From: Zygaena filipendulae
Taxonomy: Eukaryota; Arthropoda; Insecta; Lepidoptera; Zygaenidae
DNA length: 64,000 bases
Assembly: GCA_907165275.2 (NCBI GenBank)
Contig: OU015675.1
Coordinates: forward strand, 17,501 to 81,500
Direction: 5' to 3'
The notes under the pieces were generated by a model that had not been told where the DNA came from, did not search any database, and was given only the letters and a program-made list of their open reading frames with translations. Shown piece by piece: positions 43,807-54,832 of the stretch; within the stretch, counting starts at the first letter, position 1; every line of letters starts with the position of its first letter. The position numbers were made by a program, and so were the translations under genes.

Positions 43807-44764
43807 TGTCGCCGCCCTGAGACGCAATCAGCGAGTTAATGCGAAACCACTCAGCGCAGGCGGAGTGCGGAGCGCGGGTCGAGCATTAGCATTAGCATAA
43901 CGCGCCATTAGCGCGCGAGTGTGAACCCATTGTGATGTAATGAGCACTCGCCGACCTGCCTACACTGACAATAAGTAGGTACCGTACCTATATAATATCA
44001 CAGACACAGCCGTGATGCATTGTCCAATACAAACATATTTTTCGAACACTACGTATATTATTATTACCGGTTATGTTAAATAAGTAAAGTTTTGTTTTTT
44101 CTTTTTCAAACAGGTGCAAAATCTTGTGAGATCAAATGTGTCATCTCTATTTAAAACGATGTAAAAACCACATAAAATTCAATTTAATTATAATTTTATG
44201 CAACTTTATTAATTATACGCATGATATACGTAAAAAAATAAATGATTGCCAAGTTCGAACGAAACCGTCTGTAGGTAACCTGATAATTATGTACGTGATC
44301 ATATTATTATCAAATAAATTATATCTATATGTAGGTGCATATTTTTGCCAAATGAATATTTTTGAGTATTTATTTGAATATGCATATTATGAAAACAAAT
44401 TTAAAACACTTTTGTTTTATCTACAGCTGTCTAGCTTCCAATTGTTCACCAGACAGAAGTGTCGATATATATCGATATGCGACCTACCGGTATCGAGTAG
44501 GTGGTTCAATCGACACGTATCCGCGCCCTAAGTTGTTGCCTTTGTTTGAAACCACCGCAGTCCGCGATGTAAGGGGTAATAGTCGAGTACTTACATACCT
44601 GCCTGGGCCCTCATTCACTACGGCCATAACACATAACGTGCCACAAAAATTTTTCTTCCCTGGTGCTTGTATAAGTTTTTTATTTATTTACGTCGTGTCT
44701 TATGGCTTACAGATTATTATTAATTGCTGATATTTTAGCATCTGGAGCGTTTGTAATGATTTTT
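43807..44764. other. AT-rich intergenic DNA
   Basis: No gene was recognised. Several short chance open frames lie on the + strand. Confidence 0.4.
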
Positions 44765-45010
44765 TTTTTGTCATATGCATAGGGGGCAAACGGGCAAGTG
44801 GTACACCTGATGGTAAGTGATTTCCGCCGCCCATGGACATCTGCAACACCAGAAGGCGTGCAGGTGCGTTGCCGACCTGGAATGGGGATGGGAACTGGCT
44901 TGCAAGTGGGGCTGCCGGAACACACCGTCATTTGCTTGGCGACAGATTTACAACTCGAGGGGTACACTGGGTTTAACTTGATGTTTTTGGGTCGCGCGTT
45001 ATGAGCGAGC
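44765..45010 (+). repeat. Dispersed lepidopteran repeat (CCGCCGCCCATGGACA type)
   Basis: GGGCAAACGGGCAAGTGG, CACCTGATGGTAAGTGAT and CCGCCGCCCATGGACATCTG in this order are a pattern I know from many lepidopteran genomes as an interspersed repeat. It is non-coding here; the class is not certain. Confidence 0.5.
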
Positions 45011-46224
45011 AATGTTGTTCGTAGTGAATAAGGGTGCGGCGACATTACGCATGCAAGTTAGGATCCGATCTGAAGGGGCAGCCGATCCGCTTCCATTACT
45101 GTTCGATCCGCTCTCCAGCCCGAGTGGGGCTCAACGACAACTGTTCCCGCTGCCGGGCGCCGGCGGGGGTGCACGGAGCGCGCGCACGAGGGGGGGGGGA
45201 GCGGGAGCGCCTCAAAGGATCGCTAATGGGCGCAAACAATTACCGTGCGGGGCGGGCGGGGCGGGGGCGGGGGAGGGGGGCGATGCTGGCTCCGCGAGAG
45301 AGCTCTAATTTGGCGGCTTCCTTCCTTCCGGTGGCGGGAGTGCGGGGGGAGGGGGTCGCGTGTGACGTCACGCCCGGCTCTGTGTCGGCGCGCGCTTCCT
45401 CCCGCCGACTGCCTCTAATTGGGATCACATTACTGTAATTACGTTACACGTACTTATACAGGATGCTCGGAGTGGCCGAGTAGATACCTACCGCAATTTC
45501 TTATCCGAAGATCTAGTCGGTGACACTTCTTTGTTGCCTCCTCTTAAAAATAACCAGAAAATATGGAGTGGTAAAGAGAAATAGAAGAATAGGGATGAAC
45601 GAAAAATAAGTAGCAGATAAATGTTTCTCATTTTCTTATAATTGCCCAGAAATTCATCTACATTAAGAAAAAATATGGAATAAAAAAGAATTGTTTATCT
45701 AAGATCCCAAAAACCCGATGTTGTTGATTGATATCCTCGAGTAGCCCCGAGTGCTGTTGAAATGATTGTTTAAACTAGTTTTAAAGCGCCGTAGATTTTG
45801 GTAGACAAATATATTATAATGGCGTTGATAATAATATACTATCATTATTATTAATGTCATAAAAATTAGCATATCGCCCGAGCGCCGCGCGGGCGATATA
45901 CAAACACTCGCAATGTGGATTGCCGTAGCGACAGCGACAGTGTATGCGCCGGTATCGTCGCCACGGCACAAGCTAATTAACGAAATGTTTGATTTGTTGA
46001 TGAACAGATTGTTATCATATCTAACAAACGAGTTGTTTTCCCGCGGTTCTGACCGTCAATTTCGAAGTTTCCTCGGGAACTTCTTGCAGCGGGATGTAAA
46101 CTGCCCTATAACCTACTCCCAAACCGTAATTACTCGTAATTGTATACAAGTTAGCTTTGCACCACGGTTTCGTCTGTGTGCGTTCGAGAAAGGAGGAGGA
46201 TCTTAATTCGACTGTGTTGTTTTT
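45011..46224. other. Intergenic DNA with a GC-rich, CpG-dense stretch
   Basis: Bases 45070-45420 are GC-rich with G-runs (GGGGGGGGG near 45191). The rest is AT-rich. No gene was recognised. Confidence 0.4.
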
Positions 46225-46385
46225 TTTGTTTGTTACGCTAATCGGGCTAAACGCTAAAGCGGCTGGACCGATTTGAAAAATCATTTTTTTGTTTGAAACG
46301 GTGTACTCCCGAGGTGGTCCCATTTCATGAAGTCAAGATCTTATGATGGGATCTTGGAGAAATTGAGGGAACCCTTCAAATATAT
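46225..46385 (+). repeat. Second copy of the dispersed repeat at 26930-27135
   Basis: Ordered shared strings (TGGACCGATTTG, GGTGTACTCCC, GGGATCTTGGAGAAATTGAG, GGAACCC) identify it. It starts after TTTGTTTGTTACGC. Confidence 0.55.
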
Positions 46386-46596
46386 AGCAAGTAATAGTAT
46401 TTCATCGTTTGTGATTCGATTAGATAAATTGTTACTTTATTAAATTAATACCTATATTAAAAGCAATAATAATATTAAAAGCCAAAAATAAATAATGTTT
46501 AAACAAAAAAAAAAAAAATCCACTTCAAAAACAAAATTCACCAAGTAAACTAAAAAGTTCAAAATAACCTACTTACATTTATGTGCTACCTACCCA
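46386..46596. other. AT-rich DNA
   Basis: No feature was recognised apart from an A-run at about 46505-46519. Confidence 0.4.
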
Positions 46597-46711
46597 CTGA
46601 TCGTTTCGAAGTCGATCCAAAGCCAAATAGGTTATAGGTAGGTAGGTAAACTATATTATTTACATCGCAGACGCGAGCGGGCGAGCTTCACATCGACCTT
46701 GAAACGATCAG
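46597..46711. mobile_element. MITE, CTGATCG family, copy 2
   Basis: CTGATCGTTTCGAAGTCGAT at the left and ATCGACCTTGAAACGATCAG at the right are inverted with two mismatches. A further GCTACCTA/TAGGTAGC inverted pair flanks them. It is related to the element at 27950-28090. Confidence 0.6.
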
Positions 46712-46861
46712 TAGGTAGCATATACGTAGGTTATTTGAAATTTTTAGTTTAGTGCATTTTTGTGTGTTTTGAAGTCGGTTTTGATTTTTTTGTTAAAGTT
46801 TTGTTTTAATAAAATCGCTAGTCCCAGACAAACAAACTTATTATACTTATATAATATTAGT

Positions 46862-47346
46862 ATACATATTTTATTTATTTTATTTATTCATTTATTCAGC
46901 CAACAGAAATACACCAGCTTACAAATTACAATGCACAAATCTATGGAAAGCATTGTTAGGGTATTTCCTATAATAGGCTAAAACAACTTGCAAAAGGTGA
47001 TGTAGGTATGTAGGTGCCATAGGTCGTATTTAAATTTACAAACATTAGTAGGCTATTGATTGACCATTTATCATGTGCTCCTAGACTTATACAGAATAGA
47101 TTTGAACTCGTAAAGACTGCAATTCAACAAGTCTATTTTGTGGTTACTTTGGTACAGTTCGTTGTGGCTGCGACAGATTCGAGGCAATATGCTGTGGTGA
47201 CCGAGATTCGTTCTATAATTGTTTACTGAAAATGGTTTGAAATTGGTTATGCGAGCGCTGCTGCGTGGAACGGTAAAATTAAGCTTAGAAATATAGTAGG
47301 AAAAGTACAGAATTTCAAACATCAGTAACGTAGTTGATGACTCCAT
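46862..47346 (-). mobile_element. LINE 3' fragment (end of ORF2 plus tail)
   Basis: The minus-strand frame at 47071-47346 (LNFTVPRSSARI, RTNLGHHSILPRICRSHNEL, LYEFKSIL) resembles the end of jockey-type LINE ORF2 proteins. It is followed toward lower coordinates by a non-coding tail ending in AATAAATGAATAAATAAAAT. The large foldback element begins 4 bp above it, so the LINE may have been its target. Confidence 0.5.
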
Positions 47347-47350
47347 TAGG

Positions 47351-50300
47351 GGCGGTGTGAAGTTGGCCCCCCAATGTCAAAAAAAAAATAAAATAAAGTG
47401 AGTTCTAGTGGCCCCCCACATAGTTCCGGAGTTCTTTATACTTTTTGGAAATAGTTCTGTTGTTTACATAGACCAAAAATGGTTTTGAAATAATGGGGGG
47501 CCAACTTCCCGATTTACATATTTTACGGCCTTATACCGCGAAAAGTATTAGTCAAATCGAAAAATGTTATAGAGATAATGTGTAGAACTCTTTGGGGGGC
47601 CAACGGAACTCTTACAAAAAAATCGATTTTTGAATATTTTATTTTTTTTCAAAATAATTAATTATTTTCATCTGAACCTAGCGTCTTTCCTATCGGTTAT
47701 ATCGAAATAAGTTATAGGAAAAACTTATAGAACTCTTTGAGGGGCACCTAGAAATCTAAGAAAAAAATTCATTTTCCGGAAACTAGATAAAAATTGAGAA
47801 AAACTTTTTTTTTATACACAAGTTTTTAAAAAAATGGCATGAGTTCTAGTTGCCCCCCACATAGTTCTGAACATCTATATACATTTTAGAAATAGTTCTG
47901 TTGTTTACATAGACCAAAAATGGTTTTGAAATAATTTCCCGATATTCATATTTTACGGCCTTATACCGCGAAAAGTATTAGTCAAATCGAAAAATGTTAT
48001 AGGGATAATGTGTAGAACTCTTTGGGGGGCCAACGGAACTCTAACAAAAAAATCGATTTTTGAATATTTTATTTTTTTCCAAAATAACTAATTATTTTCA
48101 TCTGAACCTAGCGTCTTTCTTATCGGTTATATCGAAATAAGTTAGAAGAAAAACTTGTAGAACTCTTTGAGGGGCACCTAGAAATCTAAGAAAAAAATTC
48201 ATTTTCCGGAAACTAGATGAAAATTGAGAAAAACTTTTTTTTTATACACAAGTATTTAAAAAAATGGCATGAGTTCTAGTTGCCCCCCACATAGTTCTGA
48301 ACATCTATATACATTTTGGAAATAGTTCTGTTGTTTACATAGCCCAAAAATGGTTTTGAAATAATTGCCCAATTTTTTTACGGCCTTGTACCGCGAAAAG
48401 TATTAGTCAAATCGAAAAATGTTATAGGGATAATGTGTAGAACTCTTTAGGGGGCCAACGGAACTCTAACAAAAAAATCGATTTTTGAATATTTATTTTT
48501 TTCCAAAATAACGAATTATTTTCATCTGAACCTAGCGTCTTTCTTATCGGTTATATCGAAATAAGTTATAGGAAAAACTTGTAGAACTCTTTGAGGGGCA
48601 CCTAGAAATCTAAGAAAAAAACACATTTTCCGGAAACTCGATGAAAATTGAGAAAAACTTTTTTTATATACACAAGTTTTTAAAAAAATGGCATGAGTTC
48701 TAGTTGCCCCCCACATAGTTCTGAACATCTATATACATTTTGGAAATAGTTCTGTTGTTTACATAGACCAAAAATGGTTTTGAAATAATTGCCCAATTTT
48801 TTTACGGCCTTGTACCGCGAAAATTATTAGTCAAATCGAAAAATGTTATAGGGATAATGTGTAGAACTCTTTGGGGGGCCAACGGAACTCTAACAAAAAA
48901 ATCGATTTTTGAATATTTATTTTTTTACAAAATAACTAATTATTTTCATCTGAACCTAGCGTCTTTCTTATCGGTTATATCGAAATAAGTTAGAAGAAAA
49001 ACTTGTAGAACTCTTTGAGGGGCACCTAGAAATCTAAGAAAAAATTTCATTTTCCGGAAACTAGATGAAAATTGAGAAAAACTTTTTTTTTATACACAAG
49101 TTTTTAAAAAAATGGCATGAGTTCTAGTTGCTCCCCACATAGTTCTGAACATCTATATACATTTTAGAAATAGTTCTGTTGTTTACATAGACCAAAAATG
49201 GTTTTGAAATAATTTCCCGATATTCATATTTTACGGCCTTATACCGCGAAAAGTATTAGTCAAATCGAAAAATGTTATAGGGATAATGTGTAGAACTCTT
49301 TGGGGGGCCAACGGAACTCTAACAAAAAAATCGATTTTTGAATATTTTATTTTTTTCCAAAATAACTAATTATTTTCATCTGAATCTAGCGTCTTTCTTA
49401 TCGGTTATATCGAAATAAGTTAGAAGAAAAACTTGTAGAACTCTTTGAGGGGCACCTAGAAATCTAAGAAAAAAATTCATTTTCCGGAAACTAGATGAAA
49501 ATTGAGAAAAACTTTTTTTTTATACACAAGTATTTAAAAAAATGGCATGAGTTCTAGTTGCCCCCCACATAGTTCTGAACATCTATATACATTTTGGAAA
49601 TAGTTCTGTTGTTTACATAGCCCAAAAATGGTTTTGAAATAATTGCCCAATTTTTTTACGGCCTTGTACCGCGAAAAGTATTAGTCAAATCGAAAAATGT
49701 TATAGGGATAATGTGTAGAACTCTTTAGGGGGCCAACGGAACTCTAACAAAAAAATCGATTTTTGAATATTTATTTTTTTCCAAAATAACGAATTATTTT
49801 CATCTGAACCTAGCGTCTTTCTTATCGGTTATATCGAAATAAGTTATAGGAAAAACTTGTAGAACTCTTTGAGGGGCACCTAGAAATCTAAGAAAAAAAC
49901 ACATTTTCCGGAAACTCGATGAAAATTGAGAAAAACTTTTTTTATATACACAAGTTTTTAAAAAAATGGCATGAGTTCTAGTTGCCCCCCACATAGTTCT
50001 GAACATCTATATACATTTTGGAAATAGTTCTGTTGTTTACATAGACCAAAAATGGTTTTGAAATAATTGCCCAATTTTTTTACGGCCTTGTACCGCGAAA
50101 ATTATTAGTCAAATCGAAAAATGTTATAGGGATAATGTGTAGAACTCTTTGGGGGGCCAACGGAACTCTAACAAAAAAATCGATTTTTGAATATTTATTT
50201 TTTTACAAAATAACTAATTATTTTCATCTGAACCTAGCGTCTTTCTTATCGGTTATATCGAAATAAGTTAGAAGAAAAACTTGTAGAACTCTTTGAGGGG

Positions 50301-51860
50301 CACCTAGAAATCTAAGAAAAAATTTCATTTTCCGGAAACTAGATGAAAATTGAGAAAAACTTTTTTTTTATACACAAGTTTTTAAAAAAATGGCATGAGT
50401 TCTAGTTGCTCCCCACATAGTTCTGAACATCTATATACATTTTAGAAATAGTTCTGTTGTTTACATAGACCAAAAATGGTTTTGAAATAATTTCCCGATA
50501 TTCATATTTTACGGCCTTATACCGCGAAAAGTATTAGTCAAATCGAAAAATGTTATAGGGATAATGTGTAGAACTCTTTGGGGGGCCAACGGAACTCTAA
50601 CAAAAAAATCGATTTTTGAATATTTATTTTTTTCCAAAATAACTAATTATTTTCATCTGAACCTAGCGTCTTTCTTATCGGTTATATCGAAATAAGTTAG
50701 AAGAAATCTTGTAGAACTCTTTGAGGGGCACCTAGAAATCTAAGAAAAAATCACATTTTCCGGAAACTCGATGAATATTGAGAAAAACTTTTTTTATATG
50801 CACAAGTTTTTAAAAATATGGCATGAGTTCTGGTTGCCCCCCACATAGTTCTGAATATCTATATACATTTTGGAAATAGTTCTGTTGTTTACATAGCCCA
50901 AAAATGGTTTTGAAATAATTTCCCAATTTTTTTACGGCCTTGTACCGCGAAAAGTATTAGTCAAATCGAAAAATGTTATAGGGATAATGTGTAGAACTCT
51001 TTAGGGGGCCAACGGAACTCTAACAAAAAAATCGATTTTTGAATATTATTTTATTTTTTTCCAAAATAACTAATTATTTTCATCTGAACCTAGCGTCTTT
51101 CTTATCGGTTATATCGAAATAAGTTATAGGAAAAACTTGTAGAACTCTTTGAGGGGCACCTAGAAATTTAAGAAAAAATCACATTTTCCGGAAACTAGAT
51201 GAAAATTGAGAAAAACTTTTTTTTTATACACAAGTTTTTAAAAAAATGGCATGAGTTCTAGTTGCCCCCCACATAGTTCTGAACATCTATATATATTTTG
51301 GAAATAGTTCTGTTGTTTACATAGCCCAAAAATGGTTTTGAAATAATTTCCCAATTTTTTTACGGCCATGTACCGCGAAAAGTATTAGTCAAATCGAAAA
51401 ATGTTATAGGGATAATATGTAGAACTCTTTGGGGGGCCAACGGAACTCTAACAAAAAAATCGATTTTTGAAATTATAATTTTTCCAAAATAACGAATTAT
51501 TTTCATCTGAACCTAGCGTCTTTCTTATCGGTTATATCGAAATAAGTTGTAGGAAAAACTTGTAGAACTCTTTGAGGGGCACCTAGAAATTTAAGAAAAA
51601 ATCACATTTTCCGGAAACTAGATGAAAATTGAGAAAAACTTTTTTTTTATACACAAGTTTTTAAAAAAATGGCATGAGTTCTAGTTGCCCTCCACATAGT
51701 TCTGAACATCTATACACATTTTGGAAATAGTTCTGTTGTTTACATAGCCCAAAAATGGTTTTGAAATAATTTCCCAATTTTTTTACATCCTTGTACCGCG
51801 AAAAGTATTAGTCAAATCGAAAAATGTTATAGGGATAATGTGTAGAACTCTTTGGCGGGA
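47351..51860. repeat. Left arm: tandem ~425-bp monomers with a 1278-bp higher-order period
   Basis: The marker TGCCCCCCACATAGTTCTG (or a one-base variant) recurs near 47851, 48281, 48705, 49129, 49559, 49983, 50407, 50835, 51263 and 51686. Spacing cycles 424-424-430, and stretches 1278 bp apart (for example 48522-48728 and 49800-50006) encode the same chance 68-codon frame. Three monomers therefore form a higher-order unit that was recently duplicated. A further marker inside each monomer is TTTTCCGGAAACTAGATGA. Confidence 0.85.
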
Positions 51861-52379
51861 AAACGTAGTGATTACCTTCTCTCTGACTGCGGGTTTACCT
51901 CCTAAGGTCTGATAAAATTATAAAATAAGGGATTAAGAGGGAGACGGTGAGGATTTGCTCGCGACGGCCGCAAGTGTGAAATAGATGCACGATGGGATTA
52001 TCTCTGGAGTCCGGACCGACTCGTTATAAAAAATAACACAAAAAAAGAAAATAATTAAAAAAAATCTACGTCAATCATAATAATATAATAAAACACCAAT
52101 TTTTCTTTTGAAGTTTCGGTTGACCCCAAAGAGTTTTACTACAAATTATAACATTTTTCGATTTTATTAATACTTTTGTCGGTACAAGACCGCAAAAAAT
52201 TTAATTGGGAAGTTTGTCCCTCATTAGTTTAAAACCAATATTTCTTTTTAGTTTGGGACTATAGATGATAATGTGATAATGTTCAAGCAATATTAATATT
52301 AATTATTATTTCTCTACCATGATCTGCTGGACTTTAAACGGGAGTGCTGGATTCGTATCCAGTTCTTAATTGAAGACCT
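51861..52379. other. Spacer between left arm and core
   Basis: The left arm breaks off inside a monomer. The spacer starts with AACGTAGTGATTACCTTCTC, shared with 22947-22973, and at 52090-52240 holds a decayed arm piece in the inverted orientation (CCAAAGAGTTTTACTAC, ACATTTTTCGATTTTATTAA). Confidence 0.6.
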
Positions 52380-54755
52380 GTTACTGATCTGTAAGAAACA
52401 AGAGCTCTGGCCGTCATGGTAGAGCAGTTAAAAAGGAAAAAAGTATTATTTTAACAGTTCCACCAGCACGTGAAGGGCGGAACTCCTTCGTATCTCATAG
52501 ACCAGTATCAGAACTTAGATACAGAACTAGATTAAAAACCAGAACTCCCATTTAAAACCCATCTGATCATGGTAGAGCTGAGAAAAAGTTAAAAAATATA
52601 ATTTTAACAGTTCCACTAGCACGCGAAGGCGGGAACTCCTTGGTTTCTCAAAGATCACTATGATATCTTTAATTTAGAACCGGACACGAATCTAGAACTC
52701 TGTTCCGAACTCCAGCAGATCTTGGTAGAGCAGTTAAAAAGTAAAAAATTATTATTTTAACAGTTCCACTAGCACGTGAAGGACGGAAATCCTTCGTTTC
52801 TCACAGGTAAGTATGACATCTTCAATTTAAAACTGGATACGAATCCAGAAATCTGGTTCAAAATCCAGCAGATCATGGTAGAGCAGCATAAAAGTAAAAA
52901 AAATGTTATTTTAACAGTTCCACTAGCACGTGAAGGGCGGAACTCCTTAGTATTTCATATACCAGTATCAGAACTTAGATACAGAACTAGATTAAAAACC
53001 AGAACTCCCGTTTAAAACCCATCTGATCATGGTAGAGCCGAGAAAAAGGTAAAGAATATTATTTTAACAGTTCCACTAGCACGTGAAGGCGGGAACTGCT
53101 TGGTTTCTCACAGATCACTATGATATCTTCAATTTAGAACCGGACACGAATCTAGAACTCTGTTCCGAACTCCAGCAGATCTTGGTAGAGCAGATAAAAA
53201 GTAAAAAAAATATTATTTTAACAGTTCCACTAGCTCGTGAAGGACGGAAATCCTTCGTTTCTCACAGGTAAGTATGACATCTTCAATTTAAAACTGGATA
53301 CGAATCCAGAAATCCGGTTCAAATCCAGGAGATCATGGTAGAGCAGCATAAAAGTAAAAAAAATATTATTTTAACAGTTCCACTAGCACGTGAAGGGCGG
53401 AACTCCTTAGTATTTCATAGACCAGTATCAGAACTTAGATACAGAACTAGATTAAAAACCAGAACTCCCGTTTAAAACCCATCTGATCATGGTAGAGCCG
53501 AGAAAAAGTTAAAAAATATTATTTTAACAGTTCCACTAGCACGTAAAGGCGGGAACTCCTTGGTTTCTCATAGATCACTATGATATCTTCAATTTAGAAC
53601 CGGACACGAATCCAGAACTCTGTTTCGAACTCCAGCAGATCTTGGTAGAGCAGTTAAAAAGTAAAAAAAAATAATATTTTAACAGTTCCACTAGCACGTG
53701 AAGGACGAATATCCTTCGTTTCTCACAGGTAAGTATGACATCTTCAATTTAAAACTGGATACGAATCCAGAAATCTGGTTCAAAATCCAGCAGATCATGG
53801 TAGAGCAGCTAGAAAGTAAAAAAATATTATTTTAACAGTTCCACCAGCACGTGAAGGGCGGAACTCCTTCGTATCTCACAGACCAGTATCAAAACTTACT
53901 GAATACAGATACAGAACTGGATTGAAAACCAGAACTCCCGTTTAAAACCCATCTGATCATAGTAGAGCCGAGACAAAGTAAAACAATATTATTTTGACAG
54001 TTCCACTAGCACGTGAAGGACGGAACTTCTGCGTTTCTCACAGATCAGTATAATATCTTCAATAAGGACCTGGATAAAAATCCAAAACTCCGTTTCAAAA
54101 TCCAGCAGATCATGGTAGAGCAGTTAAAAAGTAAAAAAAAATATTTTAACAGTTCCACTAGCATGTGAAGGCGGGATCTCCTTTGTTTCTCATAGATCAG
54201 TATAACATCTTCAATTAGGACCTGGATAAAAATCCAGAACTCCGTTTCAAAATCCAGCAGATCATGGTAGAGCAGTTAAAAAGTAAAAAGAAATATATTT
54301 TAACAGTTCCACTAGCACGTGAAGGCGGGAACTCCTTTGTTTCTCATAGATCAGTATAACATCTTCAATTAGGACCTGGATAAAAATCCAGAACTCCGTT
54401 TCAAAATCCAGCAGATCATGGTAGAGCAGTTAAAAAGTTTAAAAAAAAAATTTTAACAGTTCCACCAGCACGTGAAGCTCGGAACTCCTTCGTATCTCAC
54501 AGACGAATATCAGAACTTAGATACAGAACTGGATTGAAAACCAGAACTCCCGTTTAAAACCCATCTGATCATGGTAGAGCCGAGACAAAGTAAAACAATA
54601 TTATTTTGACAGTTCCACTAGCACGTGAAGGACGGAACTTCTGCATTTGTCACAGATCAGTATGGTATCTTCAATTTAGAACTGGATACTAAACCAGAAC
54701 TCCGATCCGAAATCCAGCAGATGATGGTCGATCAGTAAGAAGTAAAAAAATATTA
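52380..54755. repeat. Core array of ~153-bp tandem units
   Basis: About 15-16 units are marked by AACAGTTCCACTAGCACGTG and CCAGCAGATCATGGTAGAGC. Spacing is 150-160 bp. At least two unit types alternate: one with CCAGAACTCCCGTTTAAAAC before CATCTGATCATGGTAGAGCC, the other with AATCCAGCAGATC. AGTTCC...GGAACT flanks the CACGTGAAGG box as a small inverted repeat. Confidence 0.85.
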
Positions 54756-54756
54756 T

Positions 54757-54832
54757 TTTCACGTCTGTCTGTCTGTTATAATTTCACGCCTTAACGGTTA
54801 AACCGATCATTACGAAATTTTGCATACACGTT
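54757..54832 (+). repeat. Fragment of the dispersed lepidopteran repeat at the core/right-arm junction
   Basis: CACGTCTGTCTGTCTGTTAT...CACGCCTTAACGG...GAAATTTTGCATACACGTTT is the head half of the repeat described at 19780-20280. It ends exactly where the right arm begins. Confidence 0.65.

Noticed and set aside
43303..43900. Several 100-170-codon frames with Cys/Arg/Pro-rich repeats
   Set aside because: They run through the decamer minisatellite in every frame and have no independent support.
48522..50006. Two identical 68-codon minus frames in the left foldback arm
   Set aside because: They reflect the 1278-bp repeat duplication; the other monomers are not open in this frame.
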